Shown one piece after another: positions 1 through 6,309 of a DNA stretch of 11,810 nt. This DNA comes from JAJXYP01 sp035541855 (GTDB lineage: Bacteria; Patescibacteriota; Minisyncoccia; UBA6257; 2-01-FULL-56-20), in the NCBI GenBank assembly GCA_035541855.1, contig DATKMM010000029.1:1-11810 (forward strand), in the 5' to 3' direction. The translations under genes and the position numbers were made by a program. How positions within the stretch are numbered: position 1 is the first letter of the stretch; each line of letters opens with the position of its first letter. The notes beneath the pieces were generated by a model. That model saw only the letters and a list, made by a program, of their open reading frames with translations. It was not told the origin of the DNA and searched no databases.

Positions 1-596
1 AGAAAGCCGCCGAAGCAGGCTTTTCCGTTGACATTGCCGGATTTCAGGAGCTTTTCGAAAAGCACCAGCAACTTTCCCGGACGGCATCGGCCGGGACGTT
101 CAAGGGCGGCCTGGCGGACCATTCCGAGAGGACGACGCGCCTGCACACCGCGCACCATCTTTTGCTCCGGGCGCTCCAGATCGTGCTTGGGCCGCAGGTG
201 AAGCAGCGGGGGAGCAACATCACGGGCGAGCGCCTGCGGATGGATTTTTCGTTCGACCGCAAAATGACCGACGCGGAGAAGGCGGAGGTCGAGCGGATCG
301 TGAACGGGAAGATCGCGGAGGACCTGCCGGTCATCCGAAGCGAGATGGCGCGCGGGGACGCGGAGAAGCTGGGCGCCGAGCACGAGTTCGGCCAGAAATA
401 TCCCGACCGCGTTTCGGTCTATTCCGTGGGACCGAAAGGCGCGACACCGGACGACCCGCAGTTCGAAAAAGCGTTCTCGATCGAGCTCTGCGGCGGCCCG
501 CACGTCACGCATACCGGCGGGATCGGGAAGTTCAGGATCATCAAAGAGGAGGCGAGCTCGGCCGGCATCCGCAGGGTCCGCGGGGTGGTCGATTGA
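1..596 (+). CDS. alaS: Alanyl-tRNA synthetase, 3' part (editing domain, no C-Ala domain)
   Basis: AlaRS charges tRNA-Ala with alanine in the cytoplasm, and its editing domain hydrolyses mischarged Ser- and Gly-tRNA-Ala. Only the C-terminal 197 residues are in the window; the reading frame is open from base 3 and the 5' end lies outside. The fragment starts with the segment joining the tRNA-recognition and editing domains (vDxxGFxxLFEKHQQLSRTA). The editing site follows: HTAHH at 144-158 (the HxxxH metal-ligand pair) and CGGPH at 489-503, where most AlaRS have CGGTH. The protein ends about 11 residues after the RIIKEEASSAGIRRV segment, so the coiled-coil and C-Ala (DHHA1-type) domain of ordinary bacterial AlaRS is absent. 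To my knowledge truncated AlaRS occurs in CPR bacteria. A stand-alone AlaX editing protein is less likely, because the preceding AlaRS linker is present. The TGA stop overlaps the -35 of the next promoter. Confidence 0.95.
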   Translation, partial: KAAEAGFSVDIAGFQELFEKHQQLSRTASAGTFKGGLADHSERTTRLHTAHHLLLRALQIVLGPQVKQRGSNITGERLRMDFSFDRKMTDAEKAEVERIVNGKIAEDLPVIRSEMARGDAEKLGAEHEFGQKYPDRVSVYSVGPKGATPDDPQFEKAFSIELCGGPHVTHTGGIGKFRIIKEEASSAGIRRVRGVVD

Positions 597-622
597 CTTA
601 CGGGACGCTCCCGTGGTATGTT
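593..622 (+). promoter_or_regulatory. Promoter with extended -10 for the intergenic RNA
   Basis: TTGACT (593-598) and TATGTT (617-622) are separated by 18 bp, with a TGG extension (614-616) just before the -10, so both major elements plus the extended -10 are present. The predicted start is near 629-631. The -35 begins on the last base of the final alaS sense codon and runs into its stop. The spacer is almost entirely a hairpin-forming inverted repeat, ACGGGA-CGC-TCCCGT (600-614), which could be an operator or the end of the alaS transcript. Confidence 0.5.
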
Positions 623-628
623 TACGTT

Positions 629-783
629 CAGTAGTCACGTGGATGCCGACCCCTCCACTTAGACAAGCCTGGCTGGGTGCATCACTTATTACATCACGCA
701 GGTGATAGCACTTTTGACGGCGTGCCTTCGGCTAGATACCACAAAGCGGGACCTCATTCATCGAGGCCCCGCGCATTTTTTTT
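629..783 (+). ncRNA. Candidate small structured RNA between alaS and the FtsA-like gene
   Basis: This stretch is bounded by a good promoter (593-622) and a strong intrinsic terminator (746-783) and contains no convincing ORF, so a free RNA of about 150 nt is the simplest reading. Local pairings visible by eye are GTGGA/TCCAC (639-643 with 654-658) and an interrupted hairpin from GTGC-TCAC to GTGA-GCAC (about 689-719). I looked for landmarks of SRP RNA, tmRNA, RNase P RNA and tRNA and found none. It could be a 6S-like or lineage-specific RNA, or just the leader and terminator of a minor transcript. The boundaries are predicted from promoter spacing, not measured. Confidence 0.4.
746..783 (+). 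terminator. Intrinsic terminator
   Basis: GCGGGACCTC (746-755) pairs with GAGGCCCCGC (763-772) with one A-C mismatch, closing a 7-base loop, and is followed by a run of eight T (776-783). This is a textbook Rho-independent terminator on the + strand. It ends the candidate small RNA and any readthrough from alaS, and separates both from the next gene, whose -10 element begins 20 bp later. Confidence 0.85.
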
Positions 784-799
784 AATGCCCGCGCCGTTG

Positions 800-808
800 T
801 GGTAAAAT
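800..808 (+). promoter_or_regulatory. Extended -10 promoter giving a leaderless GTG start
   Basis: TGG-TAAAAT lies directly upstream of the FtsA-like gene. The -10 ends 6 bases before the GTG at 815, which puts the expected transcription start on the start codon itself. No good -35 is visible; the T-rich tail of the preceding terminator occupies that position. Confidence 0.5.
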
Positions 809-814
809 GAAACG

Positions 815-2017
815 GTGAATGCGATCTCCCGGGTTGCCGAACGGACAAAGCGGCTCCTCGCGCCGCGGGAAAAGTTTTTAGTTTTGGAGATCACTCCGGA
901 TGGCACGAACGCGCTTTTCCTGGGCGTCGACGAGGATCGGGGCCTGGTCTTCGAGAAGACGATCCCGAAAGCCGACCTCGCGCGCCTTTTGCGGTCGCCG
1001 CTCCAGCGGATCTCGCAAAAGTCGTGGGAAGGGGAATATTTTTTCAAATCGCACCGGAAGATCATCGTTTCCGCCGACCCGTCGCTCGCGACCACCATGC
1101 CCATCCCGCTCGAACTTTCCCGCGAACGGGCGAGGTGGAAGGAGGAGATAACGCTCGACGAGCTCGAAAATCTTATCGCGCAGGCGATGGCGAAGATCTT
1201 CACGCAGTGCCGGAGCGAGGCGGCAAAGCGGCTTGGCATCGACGATATCCACGCCATCATGGTGGGCGCCAAGGCGGAACAGTTCCGGGTCGACGGGCAC
1301 GCGGTCATGAATCCGATCGGCTTCACCGGTAAAAAAGCGACCTTCCTGCTCGAACTGACGTTCACGAGCCGCGACCTTTTCGAGAACCTGAAGCAGTACT
1401 TCAATTCGCCGGACGAGTTCTTTTTCGTGGAATCGCCCCAGGCGTTCCTGTTGGCGCTTTCCCGCGTGCGGCGACTCCCGCTTGGCGTACTGGCACCCAA
1501 TGGCGATCGCGGCACGTCGCTTTTCATTTTCCAGAACGTTGACGGCGGGCATCCCGTCCTGTATCGCGAAGCGGTCGGCTGGTCGTTCGACCAGATATTC
1601 CGGAGCATCGAGGATGCTTTCGGCGTGACCCGCCGAACCGCCAAAGACCTTTACCACGCATATCGGAACGGGGAGCTTTCGGAAACCGCCGCCCGCCATT
1701 TCAGGAAAACGCTCCAGCCGGCGCTGGACGCGCTCCTGGCCGATGTCGAAAAAGCAAAAGTGGCCGGCCCGGTCTATTTCGACACGCCCTACCCGATCCC
1801 GTTCGATGCGCCGCACCGGCATAAAGGCGCGACCTTCGACGTCCTGCCGGTCGGCGAACTGCTTGCGGAACTTGGCCTGAAGGCGGACCCCGGCATTTCG
1901 GACGATGCCATGCGGGCATCTTTCCGCCGCTTGGCGCCGTTCCTCGAATCCTATTTCGCGAAAGACACTTCCGAGATCAACCAGAAATTGCGGCGCCGGC
2001 TGCACTGGTTGTCGTGA
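815..2017 (+). CDS. FtsA/PilM-like actin-fold protein, 400 aa
   Basis: This is a soluble protein with the layout of the FtsA/PilM branch of the actin superfamily, whose members sit on the inner face of the membrane and recruit division or pilus proteins. The N-terminus (FLVLEITPDGTNALF, residues 21-35) fits the first phosphate loop. Residues 140-195 match the FtsA SHS2 insert: an Ile/Val-rich strand, then VDGHAVMNPIGFTGKKATFLLELTF, comparable to the NPvGmsG segment of FtsA. A diverged second phosphate loop is at 229-238 (NGDRGTSLFI), lacking the classic DxGGGT, so ATP binding is uncertain. Residues 253-290 resemble the helical part of subdomain 2. The GTG at 815 is chosen because an in-frame TAA lies at 803-805 and an extended -10 sits exactly leaderless-distance upstream. 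The next gene starts 30 bp later and encodes a membrane protein that may be its partner. The family is seen in the sequence; the role is inferred. Confidence 0.65.
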   Translation: MNAISRVAERTKRLLAPREKFLVLEITPDGTNALFLGVDEDRGLVFEKTIPKADLARLLRSPLQRISQKSWEGEYFFKSHRKIIVSADPSLATTMPIPLELSRERARWKEEITLDELENLIAQAMAKIFTQCRSEAAKRLGIDDIHAIMVGAKAEQFRVDGHAVMNPIGFTGKKATFLLELTFTSRDLFENLKQYFNSPDEFFFVESPQAFLLALSRVRRLPLGVLAPNGDRGTSLFIFQNVDGGHPVLYREAVGWSFDQIFRSIEDAFGVTRRTAKDLYHAYRNGELSETAARHFRKTLQPALDALLADVEKAKVAGPVYFDTPYPIPFDAPHRHKGATFDVLPVGELLAELGLKADPGISDDAMRASFRRLAPFLESYFAKDTSEINQKLRRRLHWLS

Positions 2018-2031
2018 GCGCCGGCGAGGTG

Positions 2032-2040
2032 TGATATAAT
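2032..2040 (+). promoter_or_regulatory. Perfect extended -10 promoter, leaderless spacing
   Basis: TGA-TATAAT has the consensus -10 with the TGn extension and ends 7 bases before the ATG at 2048. The predicted mRNA 5' end is therefore at or one base before the start codon, and there is no room for a Shine-Dalgarno site. It gives the membrane protein gene its own promoter even though the upstream stop is only 30 bp away. Confidence 0.65.
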
Positions 2041-2047
2041 TTTAATC

Positions 2048-3715
2048 ATGAAGAAAATCACGGTTGAGAAGGGCGAGGGAATCGCAGAGGTCATCGATAA
2101 AATTCTGGCCGTCCCGGACGCCGACGTGCTTTTGGCCGTCCCGAACGATTCCGAGCTCGCGAGGTCGGCCAGTAATTTCCGCCTCCTGAAACGGGAGGCC
2201 GATTCAGCCGACAAGATCGTGGTGGTAGAGTCCGTGGACGAGGCCGTGCTTTCTTTCGCCAAGGAAAACGGGATCGAAGGCAGCCACCCCTTCCTGAAGG
2301 GTGCCGGCGGCGTTTCGGATATCATCCCGCAGGGCGCCGCGCGGCCAAGGAAGGCGGCGGGCGGGGAGAGCGTGAGCGTGAAGGCGAAAAAAGAGGCGGC
2401 GCCGGTCCGGCTCGCCATCCATGCGGAGGAACCGGAAGAGAAAGAGGAAGAGGAAGAGATCGACAAGGAAAGCTTTTTCGGCCGCAACCGGTTTTTCAAG
2501 CCGCGCGAGATACCGGACCGGCGGGATAACCGCGATGACGACGATGACGACGCCGGCGAAGGGCGCGGGGGGTCCGGCAAGGTGTGGGCATGGACCATTG
2601 GTGTCGCGATCGTGCTCGTAGCGACTTTTTACGTCCTCACAGTGTTCTTCGGCCGCGCCAAGGTGGAGATCGACTTCACACAGACGCCCTGGAGCTATCA
2701 GGGCAATTTCACGGCCGATAAGAGCGTGACAGCGCCGGATCCGACGAGCGACACCATTCCGGCGCAGGTCTTCACGACCGACAAGAACGTCACCCAGCAG
2801 TTTCCTGCCACCGGCGCATCGCAGAATGTTTCCATAAAAGCGCAGGGGACCATCACGATCTATAACGATTACGGCTCCGCCCCGCAGGAGCTCGTCGCCA
2901 CGACCCGTTTCCTGACGCCCGACGGCAAACTGTTCCGTCTCGTGGACGACGTTACCGTTCCGGGTGCTACGGTCGCCGCGAACGGGACGATCACCCCATC
3001 CTCGATCACGGCTGCCATCGTCGCCGACCAGGGCGGTCCGGCCTATAACGTCGGGCCGGTCCCCAAGCTGACCATCCCGGGATTCCAAAACAACCCGGGC
3101 AAATACGCGGGTTTTTACGGCGCCATCACCGGCCAGACGACCGGCGGCGCGACCGGCAATAAACCGATCCCGACGGCGGCCGACATCAGCAATGCCAAAG
3201 CGAGCACGACGGCCATCCTCCAGGCCGACCTCGAAAATACCCTGACGACGAGCTATCCGAACAATTTCAAGATCCTTGACGGCGCGACGGACATCCAGAT
3301 CACGAAACTGACGGTCAATACCTCGACCGATGCCAGCGGGGACTTCAGCGTGTTCGGCGAAGCCTCGCTCACGGCCATCGGGTTCGACCAGAACGCGTTC
3401 ACGGCGTACCTGCTCGCCATGGCCCAGACCACGGAACCGAGCTCCACGTTCAAGACGTTAGATTTAAGTTATTCCGATATAACGGCGAGCTTCAGCAAGG
3501 GGACGGTAAGCTTCGCGCTCAGCGCCCAAGGGTCGCTCGAGCCGGCCGTTTCATCAAGCGACCTGGCGATCTCGCTCGCCGGCAAGAGCATCAACGATGC
3601 CCGAACGGCGATCTCGGCGCTGCCGGAACTTTCCAATGGAACGATATCGGTCTGGCCGGTTTGGCTGTGGAGCATGCCGAGCGACCCGCAAAAGATAGCG
3701 GTGACGGTCAATTAG
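2048..3715 (+). CDS. CPR baseplate-J-like single-pass membrane protein, 555 aa
   Basis: This resembles, from memory, Patescibacteria proteins annotated as baseplate J/gp47 family; their function is unknown. Residues 1-80 form a small alpha/beta domain (ITVEKGEGIAEVIDKI, then VLLAVPNDSELARSASNF). Residues 81-177 are a charged linker with an acidic run (EEKEEEEE, near 130-137) and six Asp at 163-168. One transmembrane helix spans about 179-201, followed by a large presumably extracytoplasmic part. That part holds the family block GTITIYNDYGSAPQELVATT, RFLTPDGKLFR, TVPGA, VADQGGPAYNVGP and IPGF (residues 267-346), then a C-terminal region ending in WPVWLWSMPSDPQKIAVTV. No signal peptide or catalytic motif is seen. 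The pairing with an FtsA-like gene suggests a trans-envelope assembly anchored by a cytoplasmic actin-like factor, which is inference. Its stop lies one base from the stop of the convergent 3D gene, so the two transcripts must overlap in antisense. Confidence 0.75.
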   Translation: MKKITVEKGEGIAEVIDKILAVPDADVLLAVPNDSELARSASNFRLLKREADSADKIVVVESVDEAVLSFAKENGIEGSHPFLKGAGGVSDIIPQGAARPRKAAGGESVSVKAKKEAAPVRLAIHAEEPEEKEEEEEIDKESFFGRNRFFKPREIPDRRDNRDDDDDDAGEGRGGSGKVWAWTIGVAIVLVATFYVLTVFFGRAKVEIDFTQTPWSYQGNFTADKSVTAPDPTSDTIPAQVFTTDKNVTQQFPATGASQNVSIKAQGTITIYNDYGSAPQELVATTRFLTPDGKLFRLVDDVTVPGATVAANGTITPSSITAAIVADQGGPAYNVGPVPKLTIPGFQNNPGKYAGFYGAITGQTTGGATGNKPIPTAADISNAKASTTAILQADLENTLTTSYPNNFKILDGATDIQITKLTVNTSTDASGDFSVFGEASLTAIGFDQNAFTAYLLAMAQTTEPSSTFKTLDLSYSDITASFSKGTVSFALSAQGSLEPAVSSSDLAISLAGKSINDARTAISALPELSNGTISVWPVWLWSMPSDPQKIAVTVN

Positions 3716-3716
3716 C

Positions 3717-4187
3717 CTATTCGATGGCCAGGTTCCTGGTCGAACTGACCGGGCTGAGGACGACGATGTTCGCGCGTTCGGCCCCGAAACGGATGGCCGC
3801 CGAGACCGTCGGCATCCAGAGGTCGATGGTGTTTTTGATGCGGGTGCTCATGCGGTCCTCGACGGTGAAGATCTTATCCCCGAAAATGGCCGGGATCTGG
3901 ATCTGGGTGCCAAATGGCAGGATGTTCGAGGCGACTATGCCGTCATGGACGCGAGTGCCGTTGGCGGTGATAAAGGGGGTGTCGTCGGTCTCGTCCGGCA
4001 CGCTGGCATAGGCCGTCACGCGCATATAGAGGACCTGGGAAACGGTACTGGTGGGGTCGCCCGCGAAAGCCGGGGTGGTGGCCCCGACCGGCCCCGGGAG
4101 GTCCACGGCATGGGCGACGACGAAGGGCAGGGCGGCATAGTAGGCAAGGGAAGCCGCGATGACCAGGTAGGTGGTTATTTTTTTCAT
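3717..4187 (-). CDS. Secreted 3D-domain protein (cell-wall-associated), 156 aa
   Basis: A 3D (three-aspartate) domain protein of the double-psi-barrel group that includes YocH, YuiC and the MltA C-terminal domain, usually secreted and acting on peptidoglycan. Residues 1-27 are a signal peptide: MKK, a hydrophobic core, then AHA before VDLPG as a likely signal peptidase I site. The domain runs from about 55 to 150 with RVTAYAS, NGTRVHDGIVASNILPFGTQ, FTVEDRM and IDLWMPTVSAAIRFG. The three aspartates are in VHD, VED and IDLW. The start at 4187 is chosen because it begins the signal peptide; the longer open frame upstream runs through the promoter and the inverted repeat. Translation may be coupled to a short leader ORF that overlaps this ATG. 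Muralytic activity is inferred from the family; the exact bond cleaved cannot be told. Confidence 0.85.
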   Translation of the reverse strand: MKKITTYLVIAASLAYYAALPFVVAHAVDLPGPVGATTPAFAGDPTSTVSQVLYMRVTAYASVPDETDDTPFITANGTRVHDGIVASNILPFGTQIQIPAIFGDKIFTVEDRMSTRIKNTIDLWMPTVSAAIRFGAERANIVVLSPVSSTRNLAIE

Positions 4188-4219
4188 AGCTTCCAACAAA
4201 AACGCCCCTTCCGGGGCAT
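4184..4219 (-). CDS. Possible 11-residue leader peptide of the 3D gene
   Basis: A short ORF in the 3D leader encodes MPRKGRFCWKL. Its TGA overlaps the 3D start as ATGA, a layout typical of translational coupling. An AAAAGG purine tract lies about 10 bases before its ATG, whereas the purine tract before the 3D ATG (GGAAG) is only 4 bases away, which is too close to work well. Most of its codons lie inside the terminator-like hairpin 4198-4219, so ribosome movement would melt that hairpin. No conservation evidence is available; it may be chance. Confidence 0.3.
   Translation of the reverse strand: MPRKGRFCWKL
4198..4219 (-). terminator. Terminator-like hairpin in the 3D gene leader (possible attenuator)
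   Basis: On the minus strand AUGCCCC-GGAA-GGGGCGU forms a 7-bp stem (with one G-U pair) capped by a GNRA-type GGAA tetraloop and followed by UUUUUGUU. It lies between the promoter (start near 4242) and the 3D ATG at 4187, so it would terminate in the leader unless prevented. The T run exists only in the minus orientation. It overlaps the short ORF at 4184-4219. Confidence 0.55.
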
Positions 4220-4248
4220 AGCAGATTACCTTTTTTGTTGTTAGGGAA

Positions 4249-4276
4249 AGTATAGCAAAGCCACCGGCAAAGTCAA
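4249..4276 (-). promoter_or_regulatory. Strong promoter of the 3D-domain gene
   Basis: Reading the minus strand: TTGACT (4276-4271), a 16-bp spacer ending in TGC, then TATACT (4254-4249). Both boxes match consensus in five of six positions and the TGn extension is present. Transcription should start near 4242, giving a 55-nt leader that contains the terminator-like hairpin and the short ORF. Confidence 0.7.
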
Positions 4277-4286
4277 GCTCTCGTTT

Positions 4287-4467
4287 TGCGACAGATACTT
4301 CCGCATCCCGGCACCCTCGCGCACGCTCGCCCCGTTCCTGCGACAGGGCTCGCTGGTAGTACTCGGCGGTTCGCCGTCCGTCGCCCTCGCGGGCTTGGAA
4401 CGGCCGGACCAAGCCGAACCGCCTGCGCGCCGCGCGAGGGTGCCGGGATGCGGAAGTATCTGTCGCA
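4287..4467. repeat. Long inverted-repeat element 1, 36-bp perfect arms
   Basis: Bases 4287-4322 are the exact reverse complement of 4432-4467 (36 of 36), enclosing 109 bp. The interior holds smaller hairpins: CGGCG-GTT-CGCCG (4364-4376) and GGCTTGG/CCAAGCC (4392-4398 with 4409-4415). The core TGCGACAG occurs at the left end, at 4339-4346 inside, and inverted at the right end. The element fills the space between the ABC gene stop (4474) and the 3D promoter (-35 at 4271-4276). No T run follows on either strand, so it is not an ordinary terminator, though so long a stem could stall polymerase or protect mRNA 3' ends. No transposase or clear target duplication is seen. It may be a MITE-like or REP-like element. 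Confidence 0.9.
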
Positions 4468-4473
4468 GGATAA

Positions 4474-6240
4474 CTACTCCGAGAATCCGGTCTGCAGCTG
4501 GTAGAGCGAGCGGTAGGCACCGCCGGGAAGGGCGACGAGGTCCTTATGGCTGCCGCGTTCGACGATCTCGCCGTTCCGGAAGACGAGAATGGTATCCACT
4601 TCCCGGACGGTCGAGAGGCGATGGGCGATGATGAAGGTCATCCGGCCCTCCATCAGCCGTTTTAATGAATTTTTAATAAGATGTTCCGACTGGGCGTCGA
4701 GCGCGGACGTGGGCTCGTCGAGGACCAAAATGTCCGGGTTCCGCAGGAACGCCCGGGCGAGGGCGATGCGCTGTTTCTGGCCGACGGACAGCTTGATGCC
4801 GCGCCAGCCGACCTTCTGCCGGTATTTGCGCGGAAATTTTTCGATAAAATCGTCCGCATACGCTTCCTTGGCGGCTTTGACCATCGCCTCGCGGGTCGCT
4901 TTCGGGTTGCCGTAGCGGATGTTGCTTTCGACGGTGTCGTTAAAGAGCGCCGGCTCCTGCGGGACGACGCCGATGCGGGAGCGGTAGGCGGTCAGGTTCA
5001 TTTTCCGGATGTCCGTGCCGTCGACCAGGATGCGGCCATGGTCCGGGAAATAGAACCCGCACAAAAGGTCGATCAGGGTCGTTTTGCCGACGCCCGATTC
5101 GCCGACGAGCGCGATCTTCTCGCCCGGCTTGACACGGAACGAGATATGGCCGAGCGTCCGGCCGCCTTTCGGATAGGAGAAGGAGACATCCTCGAACGCG
5201 ATCTCGCCCCGGAATTTCCCCGGCGTGACGCCCTGCTTCGGGGCGTATATTTCGGCCGGCGTTTCGAATATCTTTTCCGCGCGGGTGATGGCGACCAGGC
5301 CGTTCTGGATCGTCTGCCATTGCTGGCCGAGGATGACGAACGGCCCCAGGATCATGGCGGCGTAGCCGTTGAAGGCGACGAGGCCGCCCGGCGTCAGCGT
5401 CCCTTCCCGCACGAAGAATATGGAAAGGATGAAAATGGCGAGCTGGGTGAGCGTGACGAGCATTTTCTGCGCGAAGTTCAGGCGCTGGAAGATGGTGTTC
5501 ATGTCCACCCAGAACTGCGCCGCCCGGTCCAGGAAATTGACGCGGATCTTCTTCTGTTCGAGCTTTTCCGTCGCCGCCTGTTTGATCTCCTTGATGTTCC
5601 CGAGCGCGTCGTAGGAATCGCCGTACGCCCGGTTGTAGGCGCGGTGCATCTTTTTCTGCAGGCCGGTGAGGGAAGGTACGGAAACCCACAGGATGGCGGC
5701 GTAAACGGCGATCGCGGCAATGAGGATGATCGTCAATGTCCAGTTGATGAACAGCGTGATGACGAGCGCGACGGCGATGCTCAGGAAGTTCGGCAGGAGC
5801 GTGAGGAGGACGTTCCCGACAATGCTGTCAAGCCAGTTCGCGGCGCGGTTCACCCGGTCGCTCACGTCGCCCTGTTTTTGGGTGGTATGGAATCCGAGCG
5901 GCAGTTCGAACAGTTTCCCGAAACCGTTCGCGGTGTATTCGGCCGAGAGGAACGTGCTCAGCTTGTCGTTCTGGAACCCGGTGTACCAGCTCACGCCGTT
6001 CGACGCCAACTGGAGCAGCAACCAGATGCCGATCAGCGTGAAGGCCGGGGCGAGGGGAGTGACGGCATGCTGCGAGATGCCGATGATCGCATCGAAAATC
6101 TTCCCGGCGATGAGCGGAACGAAAGCTTGCGCCGTGGCGTTCAGGAGGCCGAAGGCCGTGAGGAGCAATAATATCCTCCGGTACGGCCGGAGGTATTTCG
6201 CGATGATGCGGACGCCATCAGTGAAGGTGCTTCGCTTCAT
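4474..6240 (-). CDS. ABC exporter half-transporter (TMD-NBD fusion), 588 aa
   Basis: A half-size type IV ABC exporter (MsbA/multidrug/lipid-flippase type) that should work as a homodimer in the cytoplasmic membrane; the substrate is unknown. The N-terminal ~320 residues form the six-helix membrane domain. The nucleotide-binding domain has Walker A GESGVGKTT (380-388), Q-loop VVPQEPALFND (Q428), signature LSVGQ (484-488, unusual for LSGGQ), Walker B ILVLDEP (504-510, catalytic Glu509), D-loop SALD and H-loop His540. All catalytic residues are present. The ATG at 6240 is chosen because residues from MKRSTF on look native and an extended -10 sits just upstream; a longer frame to 6354 would translate part of inverted-repeat element 2. 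The gene stands alone between two inverted-repeat elements, with no partner half-transporter in the window. Confidence 0.93.
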   Translation of the reverse strand: MKRSTFTDGVRIIAKYLRPYRRILLLLTAFGLLNATAQAFVPLIAGKIFDAIIGISQHAVTPLAPAFTLIGIWLLLQLASNGVSWYTGFQNDKLSTFLSAEYTANGFGKLFELPLGFHTTQKQGDVSDRVNRAANWLDSIVGNVLLTLLPNFLSIAVALVITLFINWTLTIILIAAIAVYAAILWVSVPSLTGLQKKMHRAYNRAYGDSYDALGNIKEIKQAATEKLEQKKIRVNFLDRAAQFWVDMNTIFQRLNFAQKMLVTLTQLAIFILSIFFVREGTLTPGGLVAFNGYAAMILGPFVILGQQWQTIQNGLVAITRAEKIFETPAEIYAPKQGVTPGKFRGEIAFEDVSFSYPKGGRTLGHISFRVKPGEKIALVGESGVGKTTLIDLLCGFYFPDHGRILVDGTDIRKMNLTAYRSRIGVVPQEPALFNDTVESNIRYGNPKATREAMVKAAKEAYADDFIEKFPRKYRQKVGWRGIKLSVGQKQRIALARAFLRNPDILVLDEPTSALDAQSEHLIKNSLKRLMEGRMTFIIAHRLSTVREVDTILVFRNGEIVERGSHKDLVALPGGAYRSLYQLQTGFSE

Positions 6241-6248
6241 AAGATTAT

Positions 6249-6257
6249 ATTTTAACA
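6249..6257 (-). promoter_or_regulatory. Extended -10 promoter of the ABC exporter gene, near-leaderless
   Basis: On the minus strand TGT-TAAAAT (6257-6249) ends 8 bases before the ATG at 6240, predicting a 5' leader of zero to two bases. A TATAAT (6249-6244) even nearer the ATG is too close to be the -10 of this start codon. The -35 is weak. Confidence 0.5.
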
Positions 6258-6309
6258 CGATTTTAATGATTGATAAAGCACCGTGGCTGAAGACCTGTTC
6301 CGGTTTACA

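Noticed and set aside
1..596. Stand-alone AlaX trans-editing protein
   Set aside because: The fragment begins with the AlaRS linker preceding the editing domain and has no start of its own in the window that would fit AlaX.
600..745. tRNA, SRP RNA, tmRNA or RNase P RNA in the alaS downstream gap
   Set aside because: No TΨC-type arm, no GGAAG/AGCAGC SRP core, and no tmRNA or RNase P landmark sequences were seen.
878..2005. 375-codon minus-strand frame opposite the FtsA-like gene, with another at 754-1644
   Set aside because: Both are shadows of the + gene; one even runs into the terminator, and neither has a promoter or family motif.
4188..4520. Longer start for the 3D protein at 4520
   Set aside because: It runs through the promoter, the inverted-repeat element and the end of the ABC gene, and would bury the signal peptide internally.
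4681..6171. 496-codon open frame on the + strand, antisense to the ABC exporter gene
   Set aside because: It is the complement of a fully recognisable ABC protein and its translation is Arg/Asp/Glu-rich with no known motif; long antisense frames are expected at this GC content.
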